A DNA stretch of 64,000 nt, taken from positions 638,001-702,000 of the forward strand of contig NZ_LT906480.1 in the NCBI RefSeq assembly GCF_900186865.1, in the 5' to 3' direction. Numbering within the stretch: the stretch's first letter is position 1; each line of letters opens with the position of its first letter. Origin of the DNA: Stenotrophomonas maltophilia (GTDB taxonomy: Bacteria > Pseudomonadota > Gammaproteobacteria > Xanthomonadales > Xanthomonadaceae). Below the pieces are notes generated by a model that had not been told where the DNA came from, made no database searches, and saw only the letters and a program-made list of their open reading frames with translations. The position numbers and the translations under genes were made by a program. Of this stretch, positions 17,524 to 31,948 are shown piece by piece.

Positions 17524-18345
17524 TCACGCCAGCCGCAGTGCCAACACACCGCCGACGATCAGCGCCGCCGCCAGCCAGCGCGCACGCGGAATCCGCTCGC
17601 GCAGCAGGAATACCGAGATCAGCAACGCGAACAGGATCGACGATTCGCGCAGCGCCGAGACCATCGCCACCGGCGCCTGGGTCATGGCCCACAATGCCAT
17701 CGCGTAGGACGCCGTCGTGCCGACGCCACCGGCCAGTCCCAGCGGCCAGTGCTGGCGCGTATAGTCCAGCACTGCGCCGCCGCGGGTGTACAACGCCCAC
17801 AGCGGTAGTGGGATACCTGACAGCAGGAACAGCCATAGCGTATAGCTGAGCGCACTACCGGACTGGCGCGCGCCCTGCGCATCGACCAGGGTGTAGGTAG
17901 CGATCATCGCCGCGGTCAGCAGCGGCAGCCGCAGCTGGCCGCCACGTGTGCCCAGTGCCATGCACAGGATGCCGCTGCTCACCAGGACCACGCCCAGCCA
18001 CGCCGCCGGGGGCAGTTGCTCGCCCAGCAGGGTGCCGGCCAGCGCGACCAGGATCGGCGCGCTGCCACGCATCAGCGGATAGGCCAGGCTCATGTCGACC
18101 TGCTGGTAGCAGCGTGCCACCAGTCCGTAGTAGGTCACCTGCAGCAGCACGGATGCAGCCAGCCAGGGCCAGCTGTGCGCGGCCGGGAACGGCAGGAAGG
18201 GCAGGGCGGCCGCCGACAGCAGCGCGGCGCTGCCGGTGACCAGCACGGTGCCGAGGAACTTGTCCGGCCCGCGTTTGACGATCGCATTCCAGCTGGCATG
18301 CAGGGCCGCAGCTGCGAGGACCAGCAGGAAAATGGAAAGAGGCAT
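17524..18345 (-). CDS. EamA/DMT-family transporter
   Basis: A 273-residue protein with about ten hydrophobic helices in two EamA-like halves. The first is SIFLLVLAAAALHASWNAIVKRG, typical of EamA helix 1; the second half begins near GALYTRGG. Start chosen at the ATG at 18345 (MPLSIFLLV); the open frame upstream to 18465 runs through REP hairpins and is not coding. These drug/metabolite transporters move diverse small molecules; substrate cannot be told from sequence. Convergent with rimI across an 100-bp gap with two REP hairpins. Confidence 0.88.
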   Translation of the reverse strand: MPLSIFLLVLAAAALHASWNAIVKRGPDKFLGTVLVTGSAALLSAAALPFLPFPAAHSWPWLAASVLLQVTYYGLVARCYQQVDMSLAYPLMRGSAPILVALAGTLLGEQLPPAAWLGVVLVSSGILCMALGTRGGQLRLPLLTAAMIATYTLVDAQGARQSGSALSYTLWLFLLSGIPLPLWALYTRGGAVLDYTRQHWPLGLAGGVGTTASYAMALWAMTQAPVAMVSALRESSILFALLISVFLLRERIPRARWLAAALIVGGVLALRLA

Positions 18346-18383
18346 CCAGCGATGATGCCATGCGGGGCAAATGTTCCGGGTTT

Positions 18384-18480
18384 GGTGGGTGCCAACCTTG
18401 GTTGGCACATCGCTCAGTGCGGACCAAGGTCCGCACCCACCAGAGCGGGGCAGGGCAGGTGCCAACCCTGGTTGGCACGC
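18384..18480. repeat. cluster of three SMAG-type hairpins
   Basis: 18384-18409 contains GTGCCAACC-TT-GGTTGGCAC; 18417-18441 contains GTGCGGACC-AA-GGTCCGCAC; 18456-18480 contains GTGCCAACC-CT-GGTTGGCAC. Each is flanked by GTGG/GCAG in place of GTAG. They fill the gap between the EamA gene and the 3' end of valS. Confidence 0.85.
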
Positions 18481-18495
18481 ACCAGAGCGCGGCGC

Positions 18496-21324
<2,829 letters not shown>

Positions 21325-21396
21325 GCGGGGGAACCAGGAGGTAATCGTTGAAGGATCAGGGCGCGGCGGCGGCCCATCAAGGGGGCCGGGGCGCGC

Positions 21397-21822
21397 TTAC
21401 ATGTCGTGCTTGTTCAGCTCGTAACCGGCGGCCTTGTACTGGCGCCAGCGTTCGCGCAGCGGTTCGCGCGCTTCCGGATCGGCCGGGACCACTTCCAGCA
21501 CGCGTTCGCACTGGCCCAGCCAGGGTTCATCGCGCAGGTTGATCACCAGCGGGCGTGCCGGCGCGTCGGTGCCGGGTACGGCGATCAGCACCAGGGCCTC
21601 TTCCTCGTCCATGTCTTCGCCGGCGATCTGGTGCGGGATGTAGGCATCGTTGTCGAACGCCCACAGCAGCTCGTCCAGCTCCTCGGCCTGGGCCTGGTCG
21701 CGGGCCAGCACCAGGGTGAACAACCCGGCGTCGTTGGCCTTGCGCGCCAGTTCGCAGACCAGGCGCAGCGGCTCGGTCAGGAAGCGGGGCTTGGCGATCA
21801 GGTAGAAGTCGGCGCGGGGCAT
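21397..21822 (-). CDS. holC: DNA polymerase III chi subunit
   Basis: A 141-residue clamp-loader accessory protein. Family landmarks are ADFYLIAKPRFLTEPLRLVCELARKA at the start, LVLARDQAQAEELDELLWAFD, FIPHQ-like AYIPHQIAG, and a C-terminal RWRQYKAAGYEL. Chi binds psi (HolD) and the C-terminal tail of SSB. It sits between pepA and valS as in many Gammaproteobacteria. Its partner psi is probably the gene at 16416, so both small subunits are within 6 kb. Confidence 0.92.
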   Translation of the reverse strand: MPRADFYLIAKPRFLTEPLRLVCELARKANDAGLFTLVLARDQAQAEELDELLWAFDNDAYIPHQIAGEDMDEEEALVLIAVPGTDAPARPLVINLRDEPWLGQCERVLEVVPADPEAREPLRERWRQYKAAGYELNKHDM

Positions 21823-21904
21823 GGCAGGATCCGGGTCAGGCAGGGGCCCGGCGGTGCCGGGCGAGGCCCTGGCCAGCGGGGGCCGGCCAGGGTCGGGTAC
21901 GGCA

Positions 21905-23383
21905 TCAGGCGCGGGCGGCCTGGTCCAGCAGCCACTGGCTCAGCAGGCCGACCGGGCGGCCGGTGGCCATGCCACGCTTGCCTTCATCGCTGGCCACGCC
22001 GGCGATGTCCAGATGGGCCCAGCGCTGGCCTTCGGTGAAGCGCGACAGGAAGCAGCCCGCGGTGATCGCGCCGGCCCAGCGGCCGCCGATGTTGTAGACG
22101 TCGGCGAAGGTCGAATCCAGCATCGGCTGGTACTCGTCCCACAACGGCAGGCGCCAGGCGCGGTCGAACACATGCTCGCCGGCGGCCAGCAGTTCATTGG
22201 CCAGGTCGTCGTGCTTGCTCATCAGGCCGGCGGTCTGGTGGCCCAAGGCGACCATGCAGGCACCGGTCAGGGTCGCGACGTCGACCAGCGCGGCCGGCTC
22301 GAAGCGCTGCGCATAGGTCAGCGCATCGCACAGGATCAGGCGGCCTTCGGCGTCGGTGTTGCCCACTTCGATGGTCTTGCCCGACATCGAGGTGATCACG
22401 TCGGACGGGCGGTAGGCGTTGCCGTCGATGGCGTTTTCCACCGCCGGCACCACCACCACCAGGTTCAGCGGCAGCTTGGCCTTGACCGCGGCGACGAAGG
22501 TGCCGATGACGTTGGCGCCACCGCACATGTCGTACTTCATCTCTTCGATGCCGCCCTGGGTCTTCAGGTTGACGCCACCGGTATCGAAGGTGATGCCCTT
22601 GCCGACCAGCACGTACGGCTTGGCGTCGCCGCCGCCGGTCCACTTCAGCACCACCAGACGCGGGCGGTTGGCCGAACCACGGGCCACGGCCAGCAGCGAG
22701 CCCATGCCCAGCGCTTCCATCTGGTGCTCATCGAGAATCTCGGCCTCGGCACCGTCATGCTCACCGGCAAACTTCACGCCCACCTCGGCCAGGTAGGCCG
22801 GGGTGCAGTAGTTCGGCGGCAGGTTGCCCAGCTCGCGGGCGAACTCGACACCGGCAGCGATGGCCTGGCCCTGGGCCAGGGCCTGGGCGTCGTCACCGGC
22901 GATGGCCAGCTGGGCCAGGCCGGCGTCGTCGGCCTTCTTCTTGCCCAGAGTGGCGGTGTAGCGGTAGGCAGCGTGATCGGCGGCGATCACTGCCTGGCGG
23001 ATCGCCCAGGCCGCGTCGCGGTCCTTGATGGCCACTTCGGACAGGGTGAACAGTGCGCTGCGGGTAGCGCCCGCTTTCAGCGCGCGCACGGCGTCGCCAA
23101 CGGCCTTCAGGTACTGCGGCACACCGAAGCGGGCGGCGTCACCGAGACCGACCACCAGCACGCGCGGGGCGGACACGCCCGGCAGGTCGTGCAGCAGGGT
23201 GGTGGCGCCGGTCTTGCCAGACAGGTCGCCGCGCTGGGCCAGCGAGGCCAGGCGGCCGCCGCTGGCGGCGTCCAGGGCCTGTGCGGCGGGGGTCAGGGTA
23301 TGGTCGGCATACGCGCCGACCACCAGGCAATCAACGGCGGCGGCGGCCGGAGCAACGTGGTTCAGGGTGAATTCGAGGGCCAT
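21905..23383 (-). CDS. pepA: leucyl aminopeptidase (M17)
   Basis: A 492-residue cytosol aminopeptidase that removes N-terminal residues from peptides with two metal ions. The M17 signature NTDAEGRL lies near residue 340. Metal ligands are in [11 protein letters not shown] and the DMCGGANV block. The start at 23383 ([10 protein letters not shown]) is preferred over the upstream ATG at 23413. E. coli PepA also works as a DNA-binding cofactor for Xer recombination; xerD is about 4 kb away. It is divergent from lptF with a 104-bp gap, the pepA/lptF arrangement seen in E. coli. Confidence 0.95.
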   Translation of the reverse strand: MALEFTLNHVAPAAAAVDCLVVGAYADHTLTPAAQALDAASGGRLASLAQRGDLSGKTGATTLLHDLPGVSAPRVLVVGLGDAARFGVPQYLKAVGDAVRALKAGATRSALFTLSEVAIKDRDAAWAIRQAVIAADHAAYRYTATLGKKKADDAGLAQLAIAGDDAQALAQGQAIAAGVEFARELGNLPPNYCTPAYLAEVGVKFAGEHDGAEAEILDEHQMEALGMGSLLAVARGSANRPRLVVLKWTGGGDAKPYVLVGKGITFDTGGVNLKTQGGIEEMKYDMCGGANVIGTFVAAVKAKLPLNLVVVVPAVENAIDGNAYRPSDVITSMSGKTIEVGNTDAEGRLILCDALTYAQRFEPAALVDVATLTGACMVALGHQTAGLMSKHDDLANELLAAGEHVFDRAWRLPLWDEYQPMLDSTFADVYNIGGRWAGAITAGCFLSRFTEGQRWAHLDIAGVASDEGKRGMATGRPVGLLSQWLLDQAARA

Positions 23384-23487
23384 TGAGCAGATTCCATTGG
23401 CGAGTCCGTACAATCGCAGGCCGTTTACGCCCAGACAGTAGACTGGGCGGCACCGCGAACGAACCCCAGAGTTTAAACCACCGCCCC

Positions 23488-24570
23488 ATGCTGAAGCTCG
23501 ACCGATACCTGCTGGGCGATTTCGTCCAGAGTTTCCTGGCTACCCTGATCGTCCTGCTGGTGGTCAGCGTGGGCGGCGTGCTGGTGGACATCCTCGGCAA
23601 CATCGCCGACGGGCGCCTGCCGGCGAAGCTGCTGTTCTCCCAGCTGGGCCTGCAGTTCATCGCCTACCTGCCACTGATCCTGCCGCTGGCGTTGATGCTG
23701 GGCCTGCTGCTGGCGGTGGCCCGTCTCTACCGCGACTCGGAAATGGCCGTCATCACTGCCATTGGCGTGGGCCCCAAACGCCTGCTGCGGCCGCTGCTGA
23801 TGCTGGTGGTGCCGGTGGTGGCGCTGGTCGGCGCCTGCTCCTTGTGGCTGGGCCCGTGGGCCGGCCGGGTGGCCGAGCAGATGATCATCGAGGCCAATCG
23901 AAGCGTGCTGATGGCGGGCCTGGAGCCGGGCCGCTTCACCCAGCTGCCCAATGGTGGCGTGGTCTACCTGTCCTCGATCTCGCCCGATGGTACCCAGCTG
24001 GGCCGGGTCTTCCTGCAGCGGCAGAAGGACGATCGCCTGGAAGTGGTGTCCGCCGCAGGGGGGCGCATGTTCTTCGAAGGCGCCCGCCAGCGCTTCCTGG
24101 AGCTGGATGATGGCCACCAGGTGGAAGGACCGGTGGCCGGGGGGCTGGATTACCGTCTGGCCACCTTCGCCCGCAACGATGTAGCCCTGCCCGACGGTGC
24201 ACAGACCCGTACCGGTGATGATCCGGAACTGATGCCGACCACGCAGCTGTTCGGCGATGACCGGCCCGAGGCGCAGGCACAGCTGCATCGCCGCCTTGCC
24301 CCGCCGTTGATCGCACTGGCGTTTGCGCTGCTGACAGTGCCGCTGGGCCGCAGCTCGCCGCGCCAGCAGCGCTACGGGCGGATGATGCTGGCGCTGATGG
24401 CCTACATGGTCGGCACCAACCTGATGTTCATCGGCAGTGGCTGGATCGCCAACGGCAAGATTCCGCCTGCGCTTGGCCTGTGGTGGCTGACCCTGCCGCT
24501 GCTGGCGCTGGCGATCTGGATGTATGCACGTGATGGCCGCCTGGGCCGCCCGAAGGGAGCCCGCGCATGA
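23488..24570 (+). CDS. lptF: LPS export ABC transporter permease LptF
   Basis: A 360-residue permease of the LptB2FG complex that extracts LPS from the inner membrane. YjgP/YjgQ architecture: two N-terminal helices up to ~120, a periplasmic beta-jellyroll (~135-265), then three or four C-terminal helices starting at [20 protein letters not shown]. Start [16 protein letters not shown] is canonical, so the long upstream extension to 23383 is rejected. A short hairpin (GCCCAG-N8-CTGGGC, 23429-23448) lies in its leader. The stop overlaps lptG by 4 bp. Confidence 0.93.
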   Translation: MLKLDRYLLGDFVQSFLATLIVLLVVSVGGVLVDILGNIADGRLPAKLLFSQLGLQFIAYLPLILPLALMLGLLLAVARLYRDSEMAVITAIGVGPKRLLRPLLMLVVPVVALVGACSLWLGPWAGRVAEQMIIEANRSVLMAGLEPGRFTQLPNGGVVYLSSISPDGTQLGRVFLQRQKDDRLEVVSAAGGRMFFEGARQRFLELDDGHQVEGPVAGGLDYRLATFARNDVALPDGAQTRTGDDPELMPTTQLFGDDRPEAQAQLHRRLAPPLIALAFALLTVPLGRSSPRQQRYGRMMLALMAYMVGTNLMFIGSGWIANGKIPPALGLWWLTLPLLALAIWMYARDGRLGRPKGARA

Positions 24571-25673
24571 GACTGCGCCCGATGCGTTTCGACCTGTATC
24601 TCGGCCAGTCGGTGTTCACCACGGTGCTGCTGACCTGGGCCGTACTGGTGGGCCTGGACGTGGTGATGGCGTTTTCCGGCGAGTTCAAGGACATCGGCAA
24701 GAACGGCTACACCCTGGGGCATGCGGCCGCCTGGGTGCTGTATACGGTGCCACGCCGTGCCTACACCATGTTCCCCACGGCTGCGGTGATCGGTGCACTG
24801 ATGGGCCTGGGCCAGCTGGCCGCGACCTCCGAGCTGACCGCGCTGCGTGCGCTGGGCCTGTCGCGCAAGCGCCTGAGCGTATCGGTGGCCATCGCCCTGT
24901 CGTTGCTTACCGCAGTGATGGTGCTCAGCGCCGAGACGCTGGGCCCCTGGGGCCAGGACCGTGCCGATGCGCTGAAGTCCAGTGCCAAATGGGGGCGGGA
25001 CATCTCCACCACCCGCTATTCCGGTTTGTGGGCGCGCGAGGGCGATACCTTCCTCAGCGCCGCCGGTGGCGAAGAGCAGCTGGTGGGCGACAAGGGCACG
25101 CGGCTGATCCTGCGTGACGTGCGCCTGTATCGCATTGCCGAGGATGGTCGGATCGCCTCGCTGACCCATGCGGACACGGCCGAGCATGACCGTGACGGCT
25201 GGGTGCTGACCGGCGTGCGCCGCGATACCTTCGGTGAACGTTCGGCCACGCGCGAGGAAGTGGCGCGCGAGCCGTGGAACTCCAAGCTGGACGCCGGCGC
25301 GCTGGCCACCGGCATCGCCAAGCCGCGCAACCTCAGTGTGGGCGAGCTGCGTACCAGCATCGAATACCGCGAGCGCAACGGTCTGGACGCGCGCGACTAC
25401 GAGGATGTGTACTGGAGCCGCTGGTTCTACCCGGTGAACGTGCTGGCGCTGTGCCTGGCGGCGGTGCCGTTCGCGTTCGGCTCGCTGCGCAGTGGTGGCA
25501 TGGGCAAGCGCCTGTTCCTCGGCATCCTGTTCGCGCTGGGCTTCTGGCTGCTGCAGCTGTTCTTCGGCCGCATGGCCGGCGCGTTGAAGTTCGATTACCG
25601 CATTGCCTATGCGTTGCCGCCGATCGTAATGCTGGCGATATCGGGACTGCTGTTCCGGCGCAAGTCGGGTTGA
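24567..25673 (+). CDS. lptG: LPS export ABC transporter permease LptG
   Basis: A 368-residue partner of LptF with the same six-helix plus periplasmic-domain fold. N-terminal helices include VFTTVLLTWAVLVGLDVVMAF; the cytoplasmic coupling segment is ELTALRALGLSRKRL; the C-terminal helices start near WYPVNVLALCLAAVPFAFG. ATGA overlap with lptF shows co-translation. The ATPase (lptB) and lptC are not in this window. Confidence 0.93.
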   Translation: MRLRPMRFDLYLGQSVFTTVLLTWAVLVGLDVVMAFSGEFKDIGKNGYTLGHAAAWVLYTVPRRAYTMFPTAAVIGALMGLGQLAATSELTALRALGLSRKRLSVSVAIALSLLTAVMVLSAETLGPWGQDRADALKSSAKWGRDISTTRYSGLWAREGDTFLSAAGGEEQLVGDKGTRLILRDVRLYRIAEDGRIASLTHADTAEHDRDGWVLTGVRRDTFGERSATREEVAREPWNSKLDAGALATGIAKPRNLSVGELRTSIEYRERNGLDARDYEDVYWSRWFYPVNVLALCLAAVPFAFGSLRSGGMGKRLFLGILFALGFWLLQLFFGRMAGALKFDYRIAYALPPIVMLAISGLLFRRKSG

Positions 25674-25727
25674 TTCCCAGGGAGCCGGGCAAGGCCCGGC
25701 TGTTTCCGTTTCACTTCAAGGACGAAC

Positions 25728-26600
25728 ATGAGCTTCCAACGCTTTCTGCCGTACATCGCGGCCGTGCTGCTTTCTGCCGGCTGCAGCCGTTCCACCGTCG
25801 ACTTCGAGATCGACAACCCGACGGATGCACCGCTGACCTTGTCGGTCGACCAGCAGGTGCATACCCTGCCGCCGCACACCTCCATGCCCCTGGTCCTGGA
25901 GCCGGGCCAGTACCGGCTGCAGAGCGAGAAGATCGGCAGCGTACGCATGGTTGTCTACGCCGATGGGATCGGTGGGCTGATCAACCCGGCCATGGCCGAG
26001 TACGTGATCGTCACCGAGCAGTACGTCACCAGCAAGACCAACTCCGGTGGCCTGGCGTCTAAGATCGAACTGAACGACGTGGAGATCGAGGGCCCCTACG
26101 TGAAGGCGACCGGTTTGTTCATTCCGCGCCGTTGGGACGTTGGGCTGATGGGGGAGCTGCCCGATACGGTGGTGTCCAACAGCCCGGAAACCTCGTCCGA
26201 CTACCGGACCAAGCTCTACAACGTGCCCGGCTTCTTCAAGTACCTGGACGCCGGGGAAGACCTGAAGGCGGCCTTCGGGCCGGGCGGCTACCAGGTGCCG
26301 GCGGCAACGGTGGCATTCACCCCGGCCCAACTGCCGGCGCTCCCGGCGGCCTATGAGGCTCAGGGCAAACCGATGCGCGACCTCTATGCGCGCTATCTGG
26401 CGGCCACCGACGCGGGGGAGCAGAGGCGCCTGAAGAAGGCCAGCCTGAAGCTGTGGCAGGACTTCGTGAAGACCCGTGCGCAGTTGAGCGGACAGTCGCC
26501 GGTGGCCGATGATGTGCAGGCCAATGCGTTTGCGTCCGCCTTCTTCGACCTCTGGACGCAGCCGGCGGTGATCCTGCAGGACCCGGCGCCAGCCAGCTGA
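25728..26600 (+). CDS. putative lipoprotein of unknown function
   Basis: A 290-residue protein with a signal peptide and lipobox (LLSAGC, Cys19). The following ~50 residues (VDFEIDNPTDAPLTLSVDQQVHTLPPHTSMPL) look like a beta-sandwich. No family is recognised. The first ~130 residues are beta-rich and the last ~90 helical (LYARYLAATDAGEQRRLKKASLKLWQ). It starts 54 bp after lptG and may be co-transcribed, but an LPS-related role is only a guess. RBS AAGGA lies eight bases before the ATG. Confidence 0.8.
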   Translation: MSFQRFLPYIAAVLLSAGCSRSTVDFEIDNPTDAPLTLSVDQQVHTLPPHTSMPLVLEPGQYRLQSEKIGSVRMVVYADGIGGLINPAMAEYVIVTEQYVTSKTNSGGLASKIELNDVEIEGPYVKATGLFIPRRWDVGLMGELPDTVVSNSPETSSDYRTKLYNVPGFFKYLDAGEDLKAAFGPGGYQVPAATVAFTPAQLPALPAAYEAQGKPMRDLYARYLAATDAGEQRRLKKASLKLWQDFVKTRAQLSGQSPVADDVQANAFASAFFDLWTQPAVILQDPAPAS

Positions 26601-26616
26601 TCGCTGCGTTGATCGT

Positions 26617-26643
26617 GTAGATCCGAGCCCATGCTCGGCTCTC
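26617..26643. repeat. GTAG REP hairpin
   Basis: GTAGAT then CCGAGC-CCAT-GCTCGG, in the gap between the unknown lipoprotein and the RDD gene. The nearly identical hairpin after the GT2 gene is at 61611. Confidence 0.8.
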
Positions 26644-26692
26644 GAGTGCATCGCGAAACTGCCGAGGATGGCTCGACGCTACTGGATGCGCA

Positions 26693-27184
26693 TCAGCGCT
26701 TGGGCATGCGCACCACGCGGGTGCCGCTGGCGCGGTCGTGCCAGGTCAGGCGGTCGCGGTCGACCCAGGCCCACCAGAATCCCAGTCCACCCAGCAGCAG
26801 GGACAGCGTGCCCACGGTGAAACGCATCCACAGCTGGCTGCGCCGCAGCGGCGCGCCATCGCTGGCGCGCAGTTTCAGCCGCCACGGCCGCATGCCCAGC
26901 GTCTGCCCGCCGCGGCGCCAGCTGGCCGTGGCATACCACCCCGTGACCAGCCAGCACACCGCCCACAGCAGCCACTGCCAGGCGCTGAACGGTGCGATGT
27001 TCTCGCGCTGGGCGTGGCCGCTGAAGGTGTAGGCAAGGGTGAACAGGGTGCCGGCCAACATCCACAGCGCCAGCACCGGAAGCGCGTCGTAGACCATCGC
27101 CAGCACGCGCCACAGCAGCAATGCACGCGGGCGGGGCAGCTCGGTAGTGGCCGCAGGGGCCGTATCAATGGCGGGGCGGGACAT
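26693..27184 (-). CDS. RDD family membrane protein
   Basis: A 163-residue protein starting at the ATG at 27184 ([10 protein letters not shown]). The RDD domain has three hydrophobic segments: [23 protein letters not shown] (with the characteristic polar start), [28 protein letters not shown], and [24 protein letters not shown] proteins are small transport-like membrane proteins of uncertain function. The longer open frame to 27619 lies antisense to xerD and is rejected. Divergent from xerD, 56 bp apart. Confidence 0.87.
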   Translation of the reverse strand: MSRPAIDTAPAATTELPRPRALLLWRVLAMVYDALPVLALWMLAGTLFTLAYTFSGHAQRENIAPFSAWQWLLWAVCWLVTGWYATASWRRGGQTLGMRPWRLKLRASDGAPLRRSQLWMRFTVGTLSLLLGGLGFWWAWVDRDRLTWHDRASGTRVVRMPKR

Positions 27185-27240
27185 GCGCCGAGCATACGCA
27201 ATGCTGGCCGCATCCGCAGTGGCCCTCGTATCCTGCACGC

Positions 27241-28218
27241 ATGGCCCTTGTTTCCACCCCCGCCGAACGCCGCCAGCTGGTCCAGCAACTGCCCGAACTG
27301 CGCGCCGACGACAGCATGCGCATCCAGCGCTTCCTCGATGCGATCTGGGCCGAGAACGGTCTGGCCCGCGCCACCCTCGACAGCTACCGGCGCGACCTGG
27401 AAGGGCTGGCGCGCTGGATGGATGGGCGCGATGGTGGCCTGGCCGGCATCGAGCGCCCGGGGTTGTTCGACTACCTGGCCTGGCGCACCCGTCATGGCTG
27501 GTCGCCGCGCAGCAATGCGCGGTTGCTGTCGGCGCTGCGGGCGTTCTTCGCCGATGGCGTGCGCCGTGGCGAGCGCGGCGAGGACCCCAGCGCGCTGCTG
27601 GATCCGCCCAAGCTGCCACGATTGCTGCCCAAGGCGCTGGCCGAAAGCCAGATCGACGCGCTGTTGGCAGCGCCGGATATCGACAGCCCGCTGGGCCTGC
27701 GCGACCGCGCCATGCTGGAGTTGATGTACGCCGCCGGCCTGCGCGTGAGCGAGCTGGTGCTGCTGCCGGCCACCGCGGTCAACCTGCGCCAGGGCGTGCT
27801 GCGGGTCACCGGCAAGGGCAGCAAGGAACGGCTGGTGCCGCTGGGTGAGGAATCGCAGCACTGGCTGGAGCGCTATCTACAGGCATCGCGCCCGCTGCTG
27901 GTCGGCAAGGGCAAGGTGCAGGCGCTGGCCGATGGGCAGACCCCATTGTTTGTCGAGCCGACGCTGCATGCGCTGACCCGGCAGGCGTTCTGGCACCTGG
28001 TCAAGCGCCACGCGCAGGTGGCCGGCATCGACCCGGCGCGGATCAGCCCGCACGGCCTGCGCCACAGCTTCGCCACCCATCTGCTCAACCGCGGTGCCGA
28101 CCTGCGCGCGCTGCAGATGCTGCTTGGCCACAGCTCGTTGTCGACCACCCAGATCTACACCCTGGTGGCGCGCGAGCACCTGCAGAAACTGCACGCCCGG
28201 CATCATCCGCGCGGCTGA
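27241..28218 (+). CDS. xerD: site-specific tyrosine recombinase XerD
   Basis: A 325-residue tyrosine recombinase that acts with XerC at dif to resolve chromosome dimers. The N-terminal SAM-like domain covers ~20-115. Catalytic residues are visible as Arg in [10 protein letters not shown], Lys in [13 protein letters not shown], His-x-x-Arg in [14 protein letters not shown], His in [14 protein letters not shown], and the nucleophilic Tyr in the same motif. About 20-25 residues longer at the N-terminus than E. coli XerD (298). Followed by dsbC, the same xerD-dsbC order as in E. coli. Confidence 0.94.
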   Translation: MALVSTPAERRQLVQQLPELRADDSMRIQRFLDAIWAENGLARATLDSYRRDLEGLARWMDGRDGGLAGIERPGLFDYLAWRTRHGWSPRSNARLLSALRAFFADGVRRGERGEDPSALLDPPKLPRLLPKALAESQIDALLAAPDIDSPLGLRDRAMLELMYAAGLRVSELVLLPATAVNLRQGVLRVTGKGSKERLVPLGEESQHWLERYLQASRPLLVGKGKVQALADGQTPLFVEPTLHALTRQAFWHLVKRHAQVAGIDPARISPHGLRHSFATHLLNRGADLRALQMLLGHSSLSTTQIYTLVAREHLQKLHARHHPRG

Positions 28219-28318
28219 GCCGTGTCCTGAACCCCGGCCCCGGGCGGTGCGCGGCGTCGCGGCCCGGTGCCGGTGGCTGTGTCAGAATCCGGAGTCTTCT
28301 TCTGTCGCGGACTGCTCC

Positions 28319-29101
28319 ATGCTCCGATTTGCCATCGCCGCCGTGTTCGGTGCGCTCAGCCTGACTGCCTGCGCCCAGCCGGCCCCGCCAGCCGCCAAGG
28401 CGCCTGCCGCTGCTGCCAAGCCCGGCCCGGCCGCCAACGCGCCTGCCGACCAGGCCGTGCGCGCCGCGTTGACTGCCCTGAACCCCGGTTTCAAGGTGGA
28501 CTACATCGGTGCCGCGCCGTTCCCCGGCTTCCGCGAGGTGGTCGTTTCCGGCCAGCTGCTGTACGTGTCCGACGACGGTCGCTACCTGTTCCAGTCGCAG
28601 CCTTACGACACCCGTGCCAAGGGCCCGGCCAACAGCGAAGGCCTGCTCGGCTACCGCCGCGATCTGCTGGCCAAGGCCAACCATGGCGACCGCATCGTGT
28701 TCGCCGCGCCGAATGCCAAGTACACCATCAGCGTGTTCACCGACATCGAGTGCGGCTATTGCCGCAAGCTGCACCAGGACATCGCCGAGCTCAACCGCAA
28801 CGGTATTTCGGTGGAGTATCTGGCATTCCCGCGCATGGGCCTCGGCAGCAAGGACTACACCGACATGATCTCGGTCTGGTGTGCGGCCGATCGCCGCCAG
28901 GCACTGACCAACGCCAAGCGCGGTGGCAGCGTGCCGGCAAAGAACTGCACGAACCCGGTGGCGATGCAGTACGCACTGGGCCAGCAGCTGGGCGTGAACG
29001 GCACGCCGGCGATCTTCGCGCCGGACGGCACCCAGCTCGGGGGCTACCTGCCGCCGGCGCAGCTGCGCGCGGCGCTGGAAAAGCTGTCGGCCAAGCGCTG
29101 A
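28319..29101 (+). CDS. dsbC: DsbC-type disulfide isomerase with a lipobox
   Basis: A 260-residue thioredoxin-fold isomerase that corrects wrong disulfides in the periplasm. The active site is CGYC in FTDIECGYCRKLHQDI. The N-terminal dimerisation domain (~45-110) begins after an Ala/Pro-rich linker (PPAAKAPAAAAKPGPAA). The start at 28319 has a signal peptide ending LSLTAC-AQ, which is a lipobox, so the protein may be membrane-anchored, unlike E. coli DsbC. A second Cys pair in VWCAADRRQ and KNCTNP corresponds to the structural disulfide. The cis-Pro loop is NGTPAIF. Confidence 0.92.
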   Translation: MLRFAIAAVFGALSLTACAQPAPPAAKAPAAAAKPGPAANAPADQAVRAALTALNPGFKVDYIGAAPFPGFREVVVSGQLLYVSDDGRYLFQSQPYDTRAKGPANSEGLLGYRRDLLAKANHGDRIVFAAPNAKYTISVFTDIECGYCRKLHQDIAELNRNGISVEYLAFPRMGLGSKDYTDMISVWCAADRRQALTNAKRGGSVPAKNCTNPVAMQYALGQQLGVNGTPAIFAPDGTQLGGYLPPAQLRAALEKLSAKR

Positions 29102-29127
29102 TCGCCGCCGACCTCTACAGGTGGGAG

Positions 29128-29161
29128 GCCGGGGATGCGTGCCGCATCCCCGGCTTTTTTC
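29128..29161. terminator. intrinsic terminator between dsbC and chiA
   Basis: GCCGGGGATGCG-TGC-CGCATCCCCGGC followed by TTTTTT. It serves dsbC on the plus strand; the hairpin could also stop chiA readthrough although there is no A tract on its left. Confidence 0.85.
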
Positions 29162-31261
<2,100 letters not shown>

Positions 31262-31401
31262 GGGTAAGTCTCCGATCAAAGGGCGCGCGGGCCCCGATGG
31301 CGCCGCGCGTGACGCAGGTCCGGGCGTCGCCCGGGGAGGCGACGGGTGGGGCCGGACGGAGGTACCTGGGAGGCCGGGGAGAGAGTCCGGCGCCAGGTGG
31401 G

Positions 31402-31413
31402 GACAACGTTGTC
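31402..31413. promoter_or_regulatory. operator-like palindrome upstream of chiA
   Basis: GACAACGTTGTC is a perfect 12-bp palindrome with a central CG, the form of LacI-family operators. It lies about 140 bp upstream of the chiA start. On the complement strand TTGACC (31425-31430) lies 11 bases before it and could be a -35 box, placing the palindrome over the promoter. No repressor gene is in the window. Confidence 0.5.
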
Positions 31414-31551
31414 ATCAATCGCGTGGTCAATCCGTGAGCAAGCGCATGGTTCCGGGATTCGGATGGAGAGCGGCGCTGCGCGCGGTCGGCGGCCATCGGC
31501 GGAGCCCCCTCGTGGCTGGGGTGGGTCGCTGACAGCGGATTTCTGGGGGTT

Positions 31552-31655
31552 GGCCGGGCGGGTGGGCTGCGCAGGGGACGCTGCAAGTACGTCCATGTAA
31601 GCTCGGTCGCCGCATCCATGCGGCTCACGCCCCTGCGCAGCCCACCCGCCCGGCC
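31552..31655 (-). repeat. large stem-loop module 3 (reverse orientation)
   Basis: Arms 31552-31577 and 31630-31655 are a perfect 26-bp inverted repeat. Arm sequence is the most divergent of the six modules yet fully self-complementary. The loop matches module 1 (GTCCATGTAAGCTCGGTCGCCGC..). Confidence 0.9.
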
Positions 31656-31759
31656 ACGGACAGGTTCCTGCGCGGTCAGCCACGAAAGACAGAACAAAAA
31701 ATCAAAAGCAGAAGCCGGTCGCTTCGCTCTTAAATGCCTGACTTCTGACGTTCCCTTGC

Positions 31760-31813
31760 TGCCGGCCAGCGGCCGGCACTACCGGGGAGCATCCACGCAT
31801 GGCGTGGATCTAC
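31760..31813. repeat. two GTAG-type hairpins
   Basis: 31760-31778 TGCCGGCC-AGC-GGCCGGCA then CTAC, identical to the one after rimI; 31791-31809 ATCCACGC-ATG-GCGTGGAT then CTAC. They lie between modules 3 and 4. Confidence 0.85.
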
Positions 31814-31896
31814 CGCAGATCGCGGAAATCTGTCGGAGGCGGGGTGGGTCCGGTGGCGGGGGTGTCCGCGGCATGGATGCCGCGGCCAAGCCCCCA

Positions 31897-31899
31897 GGG
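31897..31899. repeat. target-site duplication of IS copy 1, left
   Basis: GGG at 31897-31899 repeats as GGG at 33329-33331. The intact module at 58003 has a single CCAGGGACGGG at this point, which supports a 3-bp duplication. Confidence 0.75.
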
Positions 31900-31948
31900 T
31901 GAAGTGACCCCCCGGGAGTTGGACGTCAGATCCAACCCCGAGGGATAC

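Larger units (their letters stand above)
31262..31899. other. gene-free leader and repeat region upstream of chiA
   Basis: No coding sequence is supported. It holds the chiA leader with a palindromic operator-like site, stem-loop module 3 (reverse), about 100 bp of plain sequence including an A-rich stretch, two GTAG hairpins, and the left half of module 4, into which the first IS copy is inserted. Confidence 0.75.

Noticed and set aside
31346..31600. An 84-codon plus-strand frame upstream of chiA
   Set aside because: It runs into the left arm and loop of module 3 and has no ribosome site or similarity.
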